Source: Clostridiales bacterium
GTDB taxonomy: Bacteria > Bacillota > Clostridia > Christensenellales > Aristaeellaceae
Direction: 5' to 3'
Length of the DNA stretch: 64,000 nt
Assembly (NCBI GenBank): GCA_015056085.1
Contig: SVHA01000005.1
Coordinates: forward strand, 53,319 to 117,318
The notes under the pieces were generated by a model. The model worked only from the letters and a program-made list of their open reading frames with translations, searched no databases and was not told the DNA's origin. Below, piece after piece: positions 33,692-41,813 of this stretch. The stretch's first letter is position 1; each line of letters begins with the position of its first letter. The translations under genes and the position numbers were made by a program.

Positions 33692-33722
33692 TGAGCCCCC
33701 GGAAGGTTGCTCCGGGGGCTTG
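33692..33722 (-). terminator. Terminator of the cutC side
   Basis: AGCCCCCGGA / TCCGGGGGCT hairpin located just after the cutC stop codon on the minus strand. Confidence 0.6.
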
Positions 33723-33744
33723 TTTGTGAGATTGTTCAGGCGAA

Positions 33745-34494
33745 TCAGGCGTCCACGGCGATTCGGGCAGCCCGGATGTTTTCTTCGCTGGTCAGGGGCA
33801 GGTGCCACTCGTCCAGGCCGGGCAGACCCATGGGCACGCCCTCCCGGCGGAAGATCATGCCGCTTTCCACTTCGGTCTTGCCGCTGAGGTGGAAGGCGCG
33901 GGACATGGGATAGGCTTCCCGGAAGGCGGTGATGACCTTGGCGTTCACGCCGCCGCCGATGAGCACTTCGGGGCCCTGATGCTCGTCCCGGAGGGCCAGC
34001 AGCTTGCCGATGGTTTCCATGCCCTTGAGGCTGGAGCCCGCAGCGCCGCTGGTGAGGATGGTGTCAAAGCCCAGGGCCTTGGCGTCCATGTAGGTCTTGA
34101 GGGGGTCACGGGAGACGTCGATGCAGCGGTGCAGCGTCAGGCCGGTGCCTTCAGCAGCCTTGAGCATGGGCGCCATCGCTTCGGCGTCCAGTTCGCCTTC
34201 GGCGGTCAGGCAGCCCAGCACGAAGCCGTCAGCGCCCAATTTGCGGAGATTTTCAATCTGTGCCGCCATCATCTGGATTTCCTCTTTGGTGTAGAGGAAA
34301 TCGCCGCCCCGGGGGCGCATCAGGCAGCGGATGGCGATGTTGCTGGTTTCACGGACCTGCCGCAGCAGTTCCGCATAGGGGGTCAGGCCGCCCACGGACA
34401 GCGCCCCGCACAGTTCCAGCCGGTCAGCGCCGCCGGCAATGGCCGCCTGGGCAGAAGCAAACGAGTCAACAGCGGCTTCCAAAATACGAGCCAT
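33745..34494 (-). CDS. cutC: CutC family TIM-barrel protein
   Basis: 249 residues matching CutC throughout: 'EAAVDSFASAQAAIAGGADRLELC', 'IRCLMRPRGGDFLY', 'LHRCIDVSRDP', 'ILTSGAAGSS' and 'IGGGVNAKVI' with conserved His and Cys. The name comes from a copper-tolerance phenotype in E. coli; in Firmicutes the gene often sits with amino-sugar genes and a direct copper role is doubtful. It lies 111 bp downstream of nagA on the same strand. Confidence 0.92.
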   Translation of the reverse strand: MARILEAAVDSFASAQAAIAGGADRLELCGALSVGGLTPYAELLRQVRETSNIAIRCLMRPRGGDFLYTKEEIQMMAAQIENLRKLGADGFVLGCLTAEGELDAEAMAPMLKAAEGTGLTLHRCIDVSRDPLKTYMDAKALGFDTILTSGAAGSSLKGMETIGKLLALRDEHQGPEVLIGGGVNAKVITAFREAYPMSRAFHLSGKTEVESGMIFRREGVPMGLPGLDEWHLPLTSEENIRAARIAVDA

Positions 34495-34605
34495 AGGGAT
34501 TCCTCCTTGGTTGTGTTGGTGGTCCGCCAGGTGGCGGCCTTCGTATCTTCATGGGCAGGGCAAACGCCGCTGGCCGCATTGAATTTGAGTCAAACGGGGT
34601 GTTCC

Positions 34606-35736
34606 TTACAGTTCCCTGCCCGCCATGAAAACGCGGCGCTTGGCGTAATCCTCCGTGCAGACGAGGAAATCAGCCACCTTGCCCGTTTTGATGGAGCCCA
34701 CCTGCCGATCTGCGCCGATGGCACAGGCGGGGTTGTAACTGGCGGCACGGACGGCGTCTTCTTCCGCAATGCCGAAGCGGATGGCGTTCACCATGCAGTC
34801 GTAGAGGTTGGTGGCGGAGCAGGCGATGGTGCCGTCCGCCAGACGGGCTACGCCGTCCACCAGCCAGGCGTCCTGACCGCCCAGTTCAAACTTGCTGCCG
34901 TTGGGCATACCGCAGCAGCGCCCGGAATCCGACACCAGCACCATGCGCTTTCCGCCGAAAATGCTGAAGGCAAACCGTACCATCGCTGGATGGGCGTGCA
35001 GGCCGTCGCAGATCAGTTCCACCCGCACGTTGGGGTTTTCTGCCGCAGCGGGAATCACGCCGGGATTGCGGTGGTGGATGGCGGGCATGGCATTGTACAG
35101 GTGGGTGAGGTGGGTGGCGCCGGTGTCAAAGGCCATTTTGGCGTGGGTGTATTCCGCCTCTGTATGGGCCACCGACACGGTGCACAGTTCCTTCGCCTGA
35201 CGGATGAACTCCTCCGCACCGGGCAGTTCCGGGGCGATGTCCACGATGCGCACCAGGCCGCCGCAGCCTTCCTGCAGGGCCTTGAAGCCCTCGAAGTCCG
35301 GCGCTTTGAGGTAGGCGGGATTCTGGGCGCCCCGCTTGTTATAGGAGAAGTAGGGGCCTTCCATCTGGATGCCCCGGAGCACTGAAAGACCGGCGGGGGC
35401 TTCTTCCACCAGACGCTTTGCATTGCCAAAGGCGACGGCAAGGACATCATAGGGCAGCGTCATGGAGGCAGGGGCGAAGGACGTCACGCCCACCTGGGCA
35501 TAGTAAGCCGCCATGGCCTTCAGGCCCTCGTAATCGCCGTCGGAGAAATCAGCGCCGGAATTGCCGTGGCTGTGGACGTCCACCAGACCGGGGATGACCG
35601 TGGCGCCTTCCAGGTCGATGGCGTCTTCGGGCACGTTTTCGAGGAGAATCTCGCCGAACTTGCCGTCCGTCACTTCAAAGGCGCCAAAGCGGAACGTGAA
35701 ATCCTCCGTGAGAATCCGGGCATTCTTAAAAAACAT
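34606..35736 (-). CDS. nagA: N-acetylglucosamine-6-phosphate deacetylase
   Basis: 376 residues of the amidohydrolase superfamily. The metal-site motifs are 'VDVHSHGNSGADF', 'QMEGPYFSYNKRGAQNP', 'VAHTEAEY', 'ATHLTHLYNAMPAI' and 'LICDGLHAHPA', with 'VSDSGRCCG' carrying the catalytic Asp. It removes acetate from GlcNAc-6-phosphate, the product of the PTS transporter if that imports GlcNAc. A nagB gene is not in the window. The ATG at 35736 follows AGGAGG. Confidence 0.93.
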   Translation of the reverse strand: MFFKNARILTEDFTFRFGAFEVTDGKFGEILLENVPEDAIDLEGATVIPGLVDVHSHGNSGADFSDGDYEGLKAMAAYYAQVGVTSFAPASMTLPYDVLAVAFGNAKRLVEEAPAGLSVLRGIQMEGPYFSYNKRGAQNPAYLKAPDFEGFKALQEGCGGLVRIVDIAPELPGAEEFIRQAKELCTVSVAHTEAEYTHAKMAFDTGATHLTHLYNAMPAIHHRNPGVIPAAAENPNVRVELICDGLHAHPAMVRFAFSIFGGKRMVLVSDSGRCCGMPNGSKFELGGQDAWLVDGVARLADGTIACSATNLYDCMVNAIRFGIAEEDAVRAASYNPACAIGADRQVGSIKTGKVADFLVCTEDYAKRRVFMAGREL

Positions 35737-35760
35737 GAGAAACCCTCCTTTGCTTCTTCT

Positions 35761-35789
35761 ATTATATAACACAGAAGAGGCATTTTGAA
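35761..35789 (-). promoter_or_regulatory. Promoter of nagA
   Basis: Minus strand TTCAAA (35789-35784), 17 bp, TATAAT (35766-35761), about 25 bp before the nagA ATG. Confidence 0.65.
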
Positions 35790-35819
35790 TACGCAGATTG
35801 CTGATTTTTACAGATTTTG

Positions 35820-36596
35820 TCAGATCAGCCCATGGTCCAGGCAATAGTGATAGATACCGTCCTGGGCCACATCGCCGCAGACGTCATCCGCCACGGCCTT
35901 GAGCTGCTCAGCAGCGTTGCCCATAGCCACGCCGAAGCCCACGGATTGCAGCATGGTCACATCGTTCTGCCCATCGCCGAAGGCCATGGCCTCGTTGGCG
36001 GTCAGGCCGAAAAACCGCAGCGTTTCAGCGATAGCGGTGGCCTTTCCGCTATTGATGGGGATGATATCCACCGCCCGATCCCAGGAGATGGCGGGCTTGA
36101 CGCCGGGCGCCCCCTGAATGATCGCCGGATGATCCTTCGCCCGGCATCCCAGCATGATCTGGTAGATGTCTTCGTGAAGCGCCTGCTCGAAGTCCTCCGC
36201 CACCGTCAGTTCCCTGTCGGCAAGGCGGTAATAATCCGCCAGATCCTCGTCATAGCCATTGGCGGCCAGGCGGCGCCTGGTGGCCACCGTCACCGGTCGG
36301 CCCAGGGCGGCAGCGTTTTCCATCACCCGGGCGACGTCTTCCTTGGGCAGGGGGTTGCTGAAAATCACCTGATCTCCCGCATAGCACAGAGAGCCGTTGA
36401 AGGTGCAGAAGGCGTCAAACTGCATTTCATCGAAGTCCGGCAGGCTCGACGGCGCCCGCCCGGTGCAGATGCACAGCCGCATCCCCCGCTCCCGCAGCCG
36501 CTGAAGCGCCTGAAAAGTCATGGGGGAAATCTTTCCCGTGCGGGGATCCACCAGCGTGCCGTCGATGTCAAAGAAAATGATCCGGATCTGCTCCAT
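35820..36596 (-). CDS. Cof-type HAD phosphatase
   Basis: 258 residues. Motif I is 'IFFDIDGTLVDPRTG', motif II 'CICTGRAPS', a C2-type cap occupies about residues 85-185, and motif IV is 'AFGDGQNDVTMLQSVGFGVAMGN'. This is the Cof/YidA family of sugar-phosphate or cofactor phosphatases. The ATG at 36596 follows GAGGCTGAGG; a much longer in-frame extension upstream runs through the repeat region and is not real. Whether it acts on amino-sugar phosphates is suggested only by its place next to nagA. Confidence 0.9.
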   Translation of the reverse strand: MEQIRIIFFDIDGTLVDPRTGKISPMTFQALQRLRERGMRLCICTGRAPSSLPDFDEMQFDAFCTFNGSLCYAGDQVIFSNPLPKEDVARVMENAAALGRPVTVATRRRLAANGYDEDLADYYRLADRELTVAEDFEQALHEDIYQIMLGCRAKDHPAIIQGAPGVKPAISWDRAVDIIPINSGKATAIAETLRFFGLTANEAMAFGDGQNDVTMLQSVGFGVAMGNAAEQLKAVADDVCGDVAQDGIYHYCLDHGLI

Positions 36597-36651
36597 CCTC
36601 AGCCTCGTTCCCAAAGCCTTCTGTACTGAAGGCCCCTGTGATTGTGCCCCT

Positions 36652-36680
36652 ATTGTACCATCAAACAGGGTGGGAGTCAA
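36652..36680 (-). promoter_or_regulatory. Promoter of the Cof-type phosphatase
   Basis: Minus strand TTGACT (36680-36675), 17 bp, TACAAT (36657-36652) with an extended TGG. It lies just outside the hairpin repeat. Confidence 0.65.
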
Positions 36681-36684
36681 ACGG

Positions 36685-37066
36685 GGCTTGCGGGGCTCTG
36701 CCCCTGCACCCCACCAAAGGGCTTTGCCCTTTGGAATCCCAATCGGGGGCGCTGCCCCCGATACCCCCGCAAGGGGCATCGCCCCTTGACCCATCACCCG
36801 GAAATCCTGACGGATTTCCGGGGTGTTTTGTTTTGGGGTAGTCTTATGGATTTGGCTTGTCTTTACCGAGACAACCAGGGGGCTTTCCGGTCGCCCCCTG
36901 GACCCCTTCGGCTTGCTCCCTACCGACAATCTTGAGCAAGCGACAAAGAAAAACCGTTCTTCCGACAAACAGGCTCATACTCCCTTCATCCGAAGGGGCG
37001 CCGAAGGTTTCCAAAGGGCGATCGGAAAGCCCTTTGGTCGCCCGTGAGGGCGAAACCTTACCTTGC
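36685..37066 (+). repeat. GC hairpin array plus conserved tail (repeat family 1, copy C)
   Basis: Nearly identical to copy A from the hairpin AATCGGGGGCGCTGCCCCCG onward, through the same terminator and the 230-bp tail ending GTGAGGGCGAAACC (37044-37057). Unlike copies A, B, C' and D it does not start at a stop codon on its own strand. No gene is called. Confidence 0.85.
36798..36834 (+). terminator. Terminator hairpin in copy C
   Basis: Stem 36798-36807 and 36812-36821, followed by GGTGTTTTGTTTT; same hairpin as at 196-232. Confidence 0.6.
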
Positions 37067-37101
37067 ACAAGAACATACTTTCAAAGAGAGAACCCATTAA
37101 C

Positions 37102-37132
37102 AAAAATCCCCCAAGCCCTTCTGGGCTTGGGG
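37102..37132 (-). terminator. Terminator of gpmI
   Basis: CCCCAAGCCC / GGGCTTGGGG stem, then ATTTTTG on the minus strand. The same stem sequence closes copy D at 50086. Confidence 0.75.
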
Positions 37133-37240
37133 TGATGGGTCAAGGGGCAATGCCCCTTGCGGGGTGCAGGGGCGGCGCCCCTGGTGGGGTGTGGGGCAAC
37201 GCCCCGCAGAAGGGGGCGTCGGGGGCAGGGCCCCCGACAA
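37102..37240 (-). repeat. GC hairpin array (repeat family 1, copy C', inverted)
   Basis: Read on the minus strand it starts a few bases after the gpmI stop codon (37241-37243), passes GGGGGC-type palindromes and ends in a terminator (stem 37109-37118 and 37123-37132, T-run 37107-37102). It forms an inverted pair with copy C. Confidence 0.8.
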
Positions 37241-38818
37241 TCAGCGGATCATGCCCTCTTCCCAGCAGTCGTAGGGCTGGATGTTCAGCAGCTGCGCCAC
37301 GGTGGGGGCCACATTGGCCAGACCGAAATCAGCATTGTCCTTCAGCTCGTGGCGGCCATTGGGGTCATACACGATGAAGGGCACAGGATTGAGGCTGTGG
37401 GCCGTGCGGGGCGCCACGCCGCCCTTCTTGTTCTTCTCCAGCATCTGATCAGCATTGCCGTGATCGGCGGTTACCAGCATAATGGCGCCGGCTTCGTCCA
37501 CGGCCTTCTTGATGCGGGCCAGGCACAGGTCAACCGTTTCCACGGCGATTTCCGTGGCAAGGCAGTTGCCGGTGTGGCCCACCATGTCGCCGTTGGGGAA
37601 GTTGCAGCGGATGAAACCATACTTGCCGGTTTCCAGCGCAGCGATCACCAGATCGGTGACCTCGGTGGCCTTCATCCAGGGGCACTCGTCAAAGGAGCGC
37701 ACGTCGGAGGGCACTTCCTCCCACACTTCCAGGGTTTCGGAGACCTTCTCGGAGCGGTTGCCGTTCCAGAAATAGGTCACATGGCCGTACTTCTGGGTCT
37801 CGGAGCAGGCATACTCGGGCACGCCGGCTTCCACCAGCAGTTCGGTGAGGGTGCGGCGGATTTCCGGGGGATTGACCAGGAAGGAGCGGGGGATGCACAG
37901 GTCGCCGTCATACTGCAGCATACCGGCGTACTTCACCTGAGGCACAACGCCCCGGTCAAACTTGTCGAAGGATTCATCGCCGTCAAAGGCCATGGAGATT
38001 TCCTGGGCACGGTCGCCGCGGAAGTTGAAGAGAATCACGCTGTCGCCATCATTGATGGTGCCCACGGGCTGACCATCCTTGGCAATGACGAAAGCGGGCA
38101 GATCCTGGTCGATCACGCCGGTTTCCGCACGATAGGTCTCGATGGCTTCCCGGGCGGAAGAGAAGGTGCGGCCCAGACCGTGCACGTGCACGTCCCAGCC
38201 GGCCTTGACCATGTCCCAGTTGGCCTGATAGCGGTCCATGGTGATGGTCATGCGGCCGCCGCCGGAAGCGATCTGGCCGTCGAAATCAGCATCGTTCAGG
38301 GCAGCGAGGGTGTCCTCCAGCTGCTGAACATACTCCAGGGCAGAGGTGGCGGGCACGTCACGGCCGTCCAGCAGGATGTGGCAGCGCACGGTCTTGACGC
38401 CCTCGGCCTTCGCCTGACCCAGCATGGCGATGAGGTGGCTGATGTTGGAGTGCACGTTGCCGTCGCTGAGCAGGCCCAGGAAGTGGAGGGTGCCATTGCT
38501 GGCCTTCACGCCGGAGACGAGGTTCTTCCAGGCGTCGGACGTGTAAATCTTGCCGGATTCGATGGATTCGTTGACCAGCTTGGCGCCCTGAGAGTAAATC
38601 TGGCCGCAGCCCAGGGCGTTGTGGCCCACTTCGGAGTTGCCCATGTCATCATCAGAGGGCAGACCCACCGCAGCACCGTGGGCCTTGATGGAACGCCAGG
38701 GGTGATTGGCCTTCAGGTCGTCCAGGGTGGGGGTGGAAGCCTTCAGCACCATATTGCCCAGTTCCACGGGGGATTCGCCCACGCCGTCCATCACGACCAG
38801 CACAACAGGCTTATTCAT
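37241..38818 (-). CDS. gpmI: 2,3-bisphosphoglycerate-independent phosphoglycerate mutase
   Basis: 525 residues. The alkaline-phosphatase-like core shows 'VVLVVMDGVG' (Asp11) and 'MGNSEVGHNALGCG' (Ser62, the phosphorylated residue), with 'VTADHGNADQM' and 'RTAHSLNPVPFIV' supplying the Mn2+ ligands. 'LLDGRDVPATSALEYV' is also typical. It interconverts 2- and 3-phosphoglycerate in glycolysis. The ATG at 38818 follows GGAGG. It stands alone here rather than in the gap-pgk-tpi operon. Confidence 0.95.
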   Translation of the reverse strand: MNKPVVLVVMDGVGESPVELGNMVLKASTPTLDDLKANHPWRSIKAHGAAVGLPSDDDMGNSEVGHNALGCGQIYSQGAKLVNESIESGKIYTSDAWKNLVSGVKASNGTLHFLGLLSDGNVHSNISHLIAMLGQAKAEGVKTVRCHILLDGRDVPATSALEYVQQLEDTLAALNDADFDGQIASGGGRMTITMDRYQANWDMVKAGWDVHVHGLGRTFSSAREAIETYRAETGVIDQDLPAFVIAKDGQPVGTINDGDSVILFNFRGDRAQEISMAFDGDESFDKFDRGVVPQVKYAGMLQYDGDLCIPRSFLVNPPEIRRTLTELLVEAGVPEYACSETQKYGHVTYFWNGNRSEKVSETLEVWEEVPSDVRSFDECPWMKATEVTDLVIAALETGKYGFIRCNFPNGDMVGHTGNCLATEIAVETVDLCLARIKKAVDEAGAIMLVTADHGNADQMLEKNKKGGVAPRTAHSLNPVPFIVYDPNGRHELKDNADFGLANVAPTVAQLLNIQPYDCWEEGMIR

Positions 38819-38883
38819 AGGAAAGATACCTCCTTCAAATTCGTCCGTTTGAGACGTCAGTTCACAAAAACCCAAACACACTT

Positions 38884-38912
38884 ATCATAAACAATTGTCA
38901 CGCTCTTGTCAA
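38884..38912 (-). promoter_or_regulatory. Promoter of gpmI
   Basis: Minus strand TTGACA (38912-38907), 17 bp, TATGAT (38889-38884). Confidence 0.8.
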
Positions 38913-38963
38913 TCTGTTTGGGGGAAACTCCCCCGGTTTTTTGGCGGGAAAAGGGATTTTTTC

Positions 38964-38992
38964 TTGCACATCCACCGTTAATATCGTATACT
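38964..38992 (+). promoter_or_regulatory. Promoter of the VanY-like gene
   Basis: TTGCAC (38964-38969), 17 bp, TATACT (38987-38992), divergent from the gpmI promoter. Confidence 0.7.
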
Positions 38993-39019
38993 GAAGAGAG
39001 AAAGCAGGAGGAACATCCG

Positions 39020-40360
39020 ATGCAAGGAAAGTGGACGATTCCCCAGGTGATTTTAAGCATTGCGGCGGTGGCTTTATTGGTAGTGGCCATCGTGATGGGC
39101 GTGCGTGTGGCGGGGCTGGTGCAGCAGACCTCCTATGAGGCCAGCCTGACCCCCACGCCGGTGCCGCCCTATGGCAATGTGATGCAGGTGACGGTGGATC
39201 CCTCCGCCCCCACGCCGGAACCGGTGCTGCGTTCTGGCTCCCAGGGCGAGGATGTGCGCCGCCTGCAGGAGCGCCTGCAGGAACTGGGTTATTACACGGG
39301 CACAGTGGACGGCCAGTTCGGCCCCGGCACAAGGGAAGCGGTCACGCTGTTCCAGAGCCAGCACGGCCTGGGCGCTGACGGCACCGTGGGCCAGGAAACC
39401 CGCACGGTGCTGTATTCCGACAAGGCCCATCAGGTGATTGTGACGCCCACGCCCACCCAGGCGCCGGCAACACAAACGCCTCCGCCGTCCTCCGGGGCGG
39501 AAGTGACAGGCCTGCTGCGCTCGGGTGATTCCGGCGAGCAGGTGGCGGCGCTGCAGGAGCGCCTGAAGGAACTGGGATATTACACGGGCGCGGTGGACGG
39601 ACAGTTCGGCGAAGGCACCCGCAAGGCGGTGAAGACCTTCCAGCGGCTGCATCAGCTGGATGACGACGGCGTGGTGGGCGAGGCGACCCGCAAGCGGCTG
39701 TTTTCAGATGACGCCATGGTCATCACCCTTCAGCAGCAGAATTCCGTCGTGGGGAGGATTCCCGGTGTGGATTCCACCGGCGAACTGGTGCTGGTGAACC
39801 GGGCAAACAAACTGCCGGACAACTACAAAGTGTCCGAACTGGTGAACATGAACACCTACTGCGATTCCTCCATCGTGAAGATCAAGCACGACGGCACGCT
39901 GGGTGAGCGCATGGCGGTGGACGCCCTGATGGTGATGCTCCGGGCTGCCCATAAAGACGGCCTGACGGTGTGGCAGGTGTCTTCTGCCTATCGGTCTGTG
40001 GCCGAGCAGGAGGACATCTTCGAAGAGCAGGTGCAGGCGTATATGAATGAAAATGGCCTGTCCCGCAGCGCAGCCGCCTCTGCCGCCAGGCAGACGGTGG
40101 CGGACCCCGGCTGCAGCGAGCATCATCTGGGCGTGGCTTTTGACCTGACGGTGCCGGGAGAATTTTTCAAGGATACGAAGCAATCCGTGTGGCTGGCAGA
40201 AAACTGCTGGACTTACGGTTTCATCCTCAGGTATCAGGCGGACAAGGAAGACATCACCGGATACCTGGCGGAACCTTGGCACGTGCGCTATGTGGGCACG
40301 GAACACAGCCTGTATATGTACCAGCACAACCTGTGCCTGGAAGAATACCTGCAGCGCTGA
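39020..40360 (+). CDS. Membrane-anchored D,D-carboxypeptidase with two peptidoglycan-binding domains
   Basis: 446 residues. An N-terminal membrane anchor (about 8-32) and a Pro/Thr-rich segment precede two PG_binding_1 domains (about 73-122 and 170-222, each with 'LQERL-ELGYYTG-VDGQFG'). A VanY-type D-Ala-D-Ala carboxypeptidase domain follows, with the zinc motif 'SEHHLGVAFDL' and the catalytic 'EPWHVRYVG'. It trims the peptide stem of peptidoglycan outside the membrane. The ATG at 39020 follows AGGAGG. Association with vancomycin resistance is not implied, as no vanHAX genes are present. Confidence 0.92.
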   Translation: MQGKWTIPQVILSIAAVALLVVAIVMGVRVAGLVQQTSYEASLTPTPVPPYGNVMQVTVDPSAPTPEPVLRSGSQGEDVRRLQERLQELGYYTGTVDGQFGPGTREAVTLFQSQHGLGADGTVGQETRTVLYSDKAHQVIVTPTPTQAPATQTPPPSSGAEVTGLLRSGDSGEQVAALQERLKELGYYTGAVDGQFGEGTRKAVKTFQRLHQLDDDGVVGEATRKRLFSDDAMVITLQQQNSVVGRIPGVDSTGELVLVNRANKLPDNYKVSELVNMNTYCDSSIVKIKHDGTLGERMAVDALMVMLRAAHKDGLTVWQVSSAYRSVAEQEDIFEEQVQAYMNENGLSRSAAASAARQTVADPGCSEHHLGVAFDLTVPGEFFKDTKQSVWLAENCWTYGFILRYQADKEDITGYLAEPWHVRYVGTEHSLYMYQHNLCLEEYLQR

Positions 40361-40394
40361 AGGTGCGGGGCAGACCCCGTGCAAGGAGGATACG

Positions 40395-41687
40395 ATGATT
40401 CATTATGGCGTGACTTGGCACCCAGGAACGGACAACCTGGGCGATGATCTCAGGACGCTGGCGGCGCTGCAGCTGATGCCCCAAAAGGCCCGGTGGGTGG
40501 ATGTGCGGGCGATGGAGCAGCCGGCGGCGGATCTGGCGGAAGAAGACCGCCTGGTGCTTTTGTGCACAGGCCCGGTGTTCAGGCATCTGCACCACTGGCC
40601 GCCCCATCCTCAGGTTTCGCCGGTGATGGTGGGCGTCCACGCTTCCGAGCGGGACACCTGGGGCATTCCCTTCACGGCCCTGGACGGCGCCGGCAAGGAA
40701 GCGCTGAAAAACAGCGCACCGGTGGGCTGCCGGGATGAAAGCACCTTCCGGCAGATGCAGCAGATGGGCGTCCCCTGCGAGATGACGGGGTGCATCACCC
40801 TGACCCTTTCCCGCCCGGAAGTGCCCACGGCCCTGCAGCCCTATGTGTGCTGCGTGGATGTGCCCCAGGGCGTGACCGACGCCCTCAGGGCGTATTCAGC
40901 AGGCACGGAGGTGCGGGAGATGACCCACACCCTGACGGAGCCTTCCCCCGACTTCGACAAGCGCATGGCGGAGGCGCAAAATGTGCTGAAGACCTACGCT
41001 GCTGCCACCATGGTCATCACCAGGCGTCTGCACTGCGCCATGGCCTGTCTGGCGGTGGGCACGCCGGTGATGCTTCTGTACAACAGCGGCTATGAGGACG
41101 TGAATCGCTTTGCGCCGCTGCATCAACTCGTCAGGACGCAGAGCGTTGATGATTTCCTTGCCCAGATGGCCCGGGAGGGCTTCCCGGTGGCATGGAAAAA
41201 CGACGCAAGGGCCGCCGAAATGGGGCAGGCGCTGCGCCGGTTTACGGCTGCTGCCCTCAAGCGGGCGGAAACGGCCCGCACCGTCTCCCTGCGGGCGGGG
41301 CAGATCTGGCGCAGAAACCGTCTGCAGCAGATGGTGATTTCCTCCCGCACCCGGATTCAGCGCCTGGAACAGCAGCGGTACGAGATCCTTCATGAAAAGT
41401 TTACAATCCTCATGCAGGCAGACGCCGCCAAGGCAGCGCTGCTTCCTTTGATGAACACCCCGGACATGAAGAAGGCCCTCAGGCGCATGGACTGGAAGGA
41501 AATCCTCCAAAAAGAGCCGTGGTATCGCCGGCTGAAAGTGTTCAATCAGCTCAGAAAGGGCGAAATCGTCCCGCCGGATACGAGAATGCGGATGATTGGC
41601 CTTTTGGAAGAGATGGGCTGGCCGGAAACGCCTGCCGATCAGATGGAGGAAGCAGAGGAAATCCCCGGCGGACAAGGGGCGCAATAA
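40395..41687 (+). CDS. Polysaccharide pyruvyl transferase family protein
   Basis: 430 residues. 'YGVTWHPGTDNLGDDLRTLA' at the N-terminus, 'VGCRDESTFRQMQQMGVPC' in the middle and 'MVITRRLHCAMACLAVGTPVMLL' later are the recurrent motifs of the PS_pyruv_trans family, which add ketal pyruvate to cell-surface polysaccharides. The last 150 residues are helical and charged, beyond the family domain. The ATG at 40395 follows AAGGAGG. It lies 34 bp after the VanY-like gene, probably in the same transcript, consistent with a cell-envelope role. Confidence 0.8.
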   Translation: MIHYGVTWHPGTDNLGDDLRTLAALQLMPQKARWVDVRAMEQPAADLAEEDRLVLLCTGPVFRHLHHWPPHPQVSPVMVGVHASERDTWGIPFTALDGAGKEALKNSAPVGCRDESTFRQMQQMGVPCEMTGCITLTLSRPEVPTALQPYVCCVDVPQGVTDALRAYSAGTEVREMTHTLTEPSPDFDKRMAEAQNVLKTYAAATMVITRRLHCAMACLAVGTPVMLLYNSGYEDVNRFAPLHQLVRTQSVDDFLAQMAREGFPVAWKNDARAAEMGQALRRFTAAALKRAETARTVSLRAGQIWRRNRLQQMVISSRTRIQRLEQQRYEILHEKFTILMQADAAKAALLPLMNTPDMKKALRRMDWKEILQKEPWYRRLKVFNQLRKGEIVPPDTRMRMIGLLEEMGWPETPADQMEEAEEIPGGQGAQ

Positions 41688-41690
41688 GCC

Positions 41691-41720
41691 TTGCGGAAGT
41701 GCGGTAAGTTATGGTATAAT
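41691..41720 (+). promoter_or_regulatory. Promoter of the CotH gene
   Basis: TTGCGG (41691-41696), 18 bp, TATAAT (41715-41720) with an extended TGG. Confidence 0.6.
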
Positions 41721-41813
41721 GCAGGGCGGAACAGGTCTGTTCCGTTATCTTGACGCAAGACTTCATCAGCGGGGCCCTTTGGTGCCCCCTTACGCCACGG
41801 AAAGGAATCACTT

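Noticed and set aside
31517..33808. A 763-codon minus-strand open frame opposite ptsH and the EIICB gene
   Set aside because: Low-complexity His/Gly/Gln translation; the plus strand carries unmistakable HPr and EIICB motifs.
35820..36968. An N-terminal extension of the Cof phosphatase into repeat copy C
   Set aside because: The extension is translated repeat sequence and crosses the promoter; the family N-terminus 'IRIIFFDIDGTL' starts at 36596.
39020..40360. Vancomycin resistance locus
   Set aside because: The VanY-like domain is a general D,D-carboxypeptidase; no vanH, vanA, vanX or vanRS genes lie nearby.
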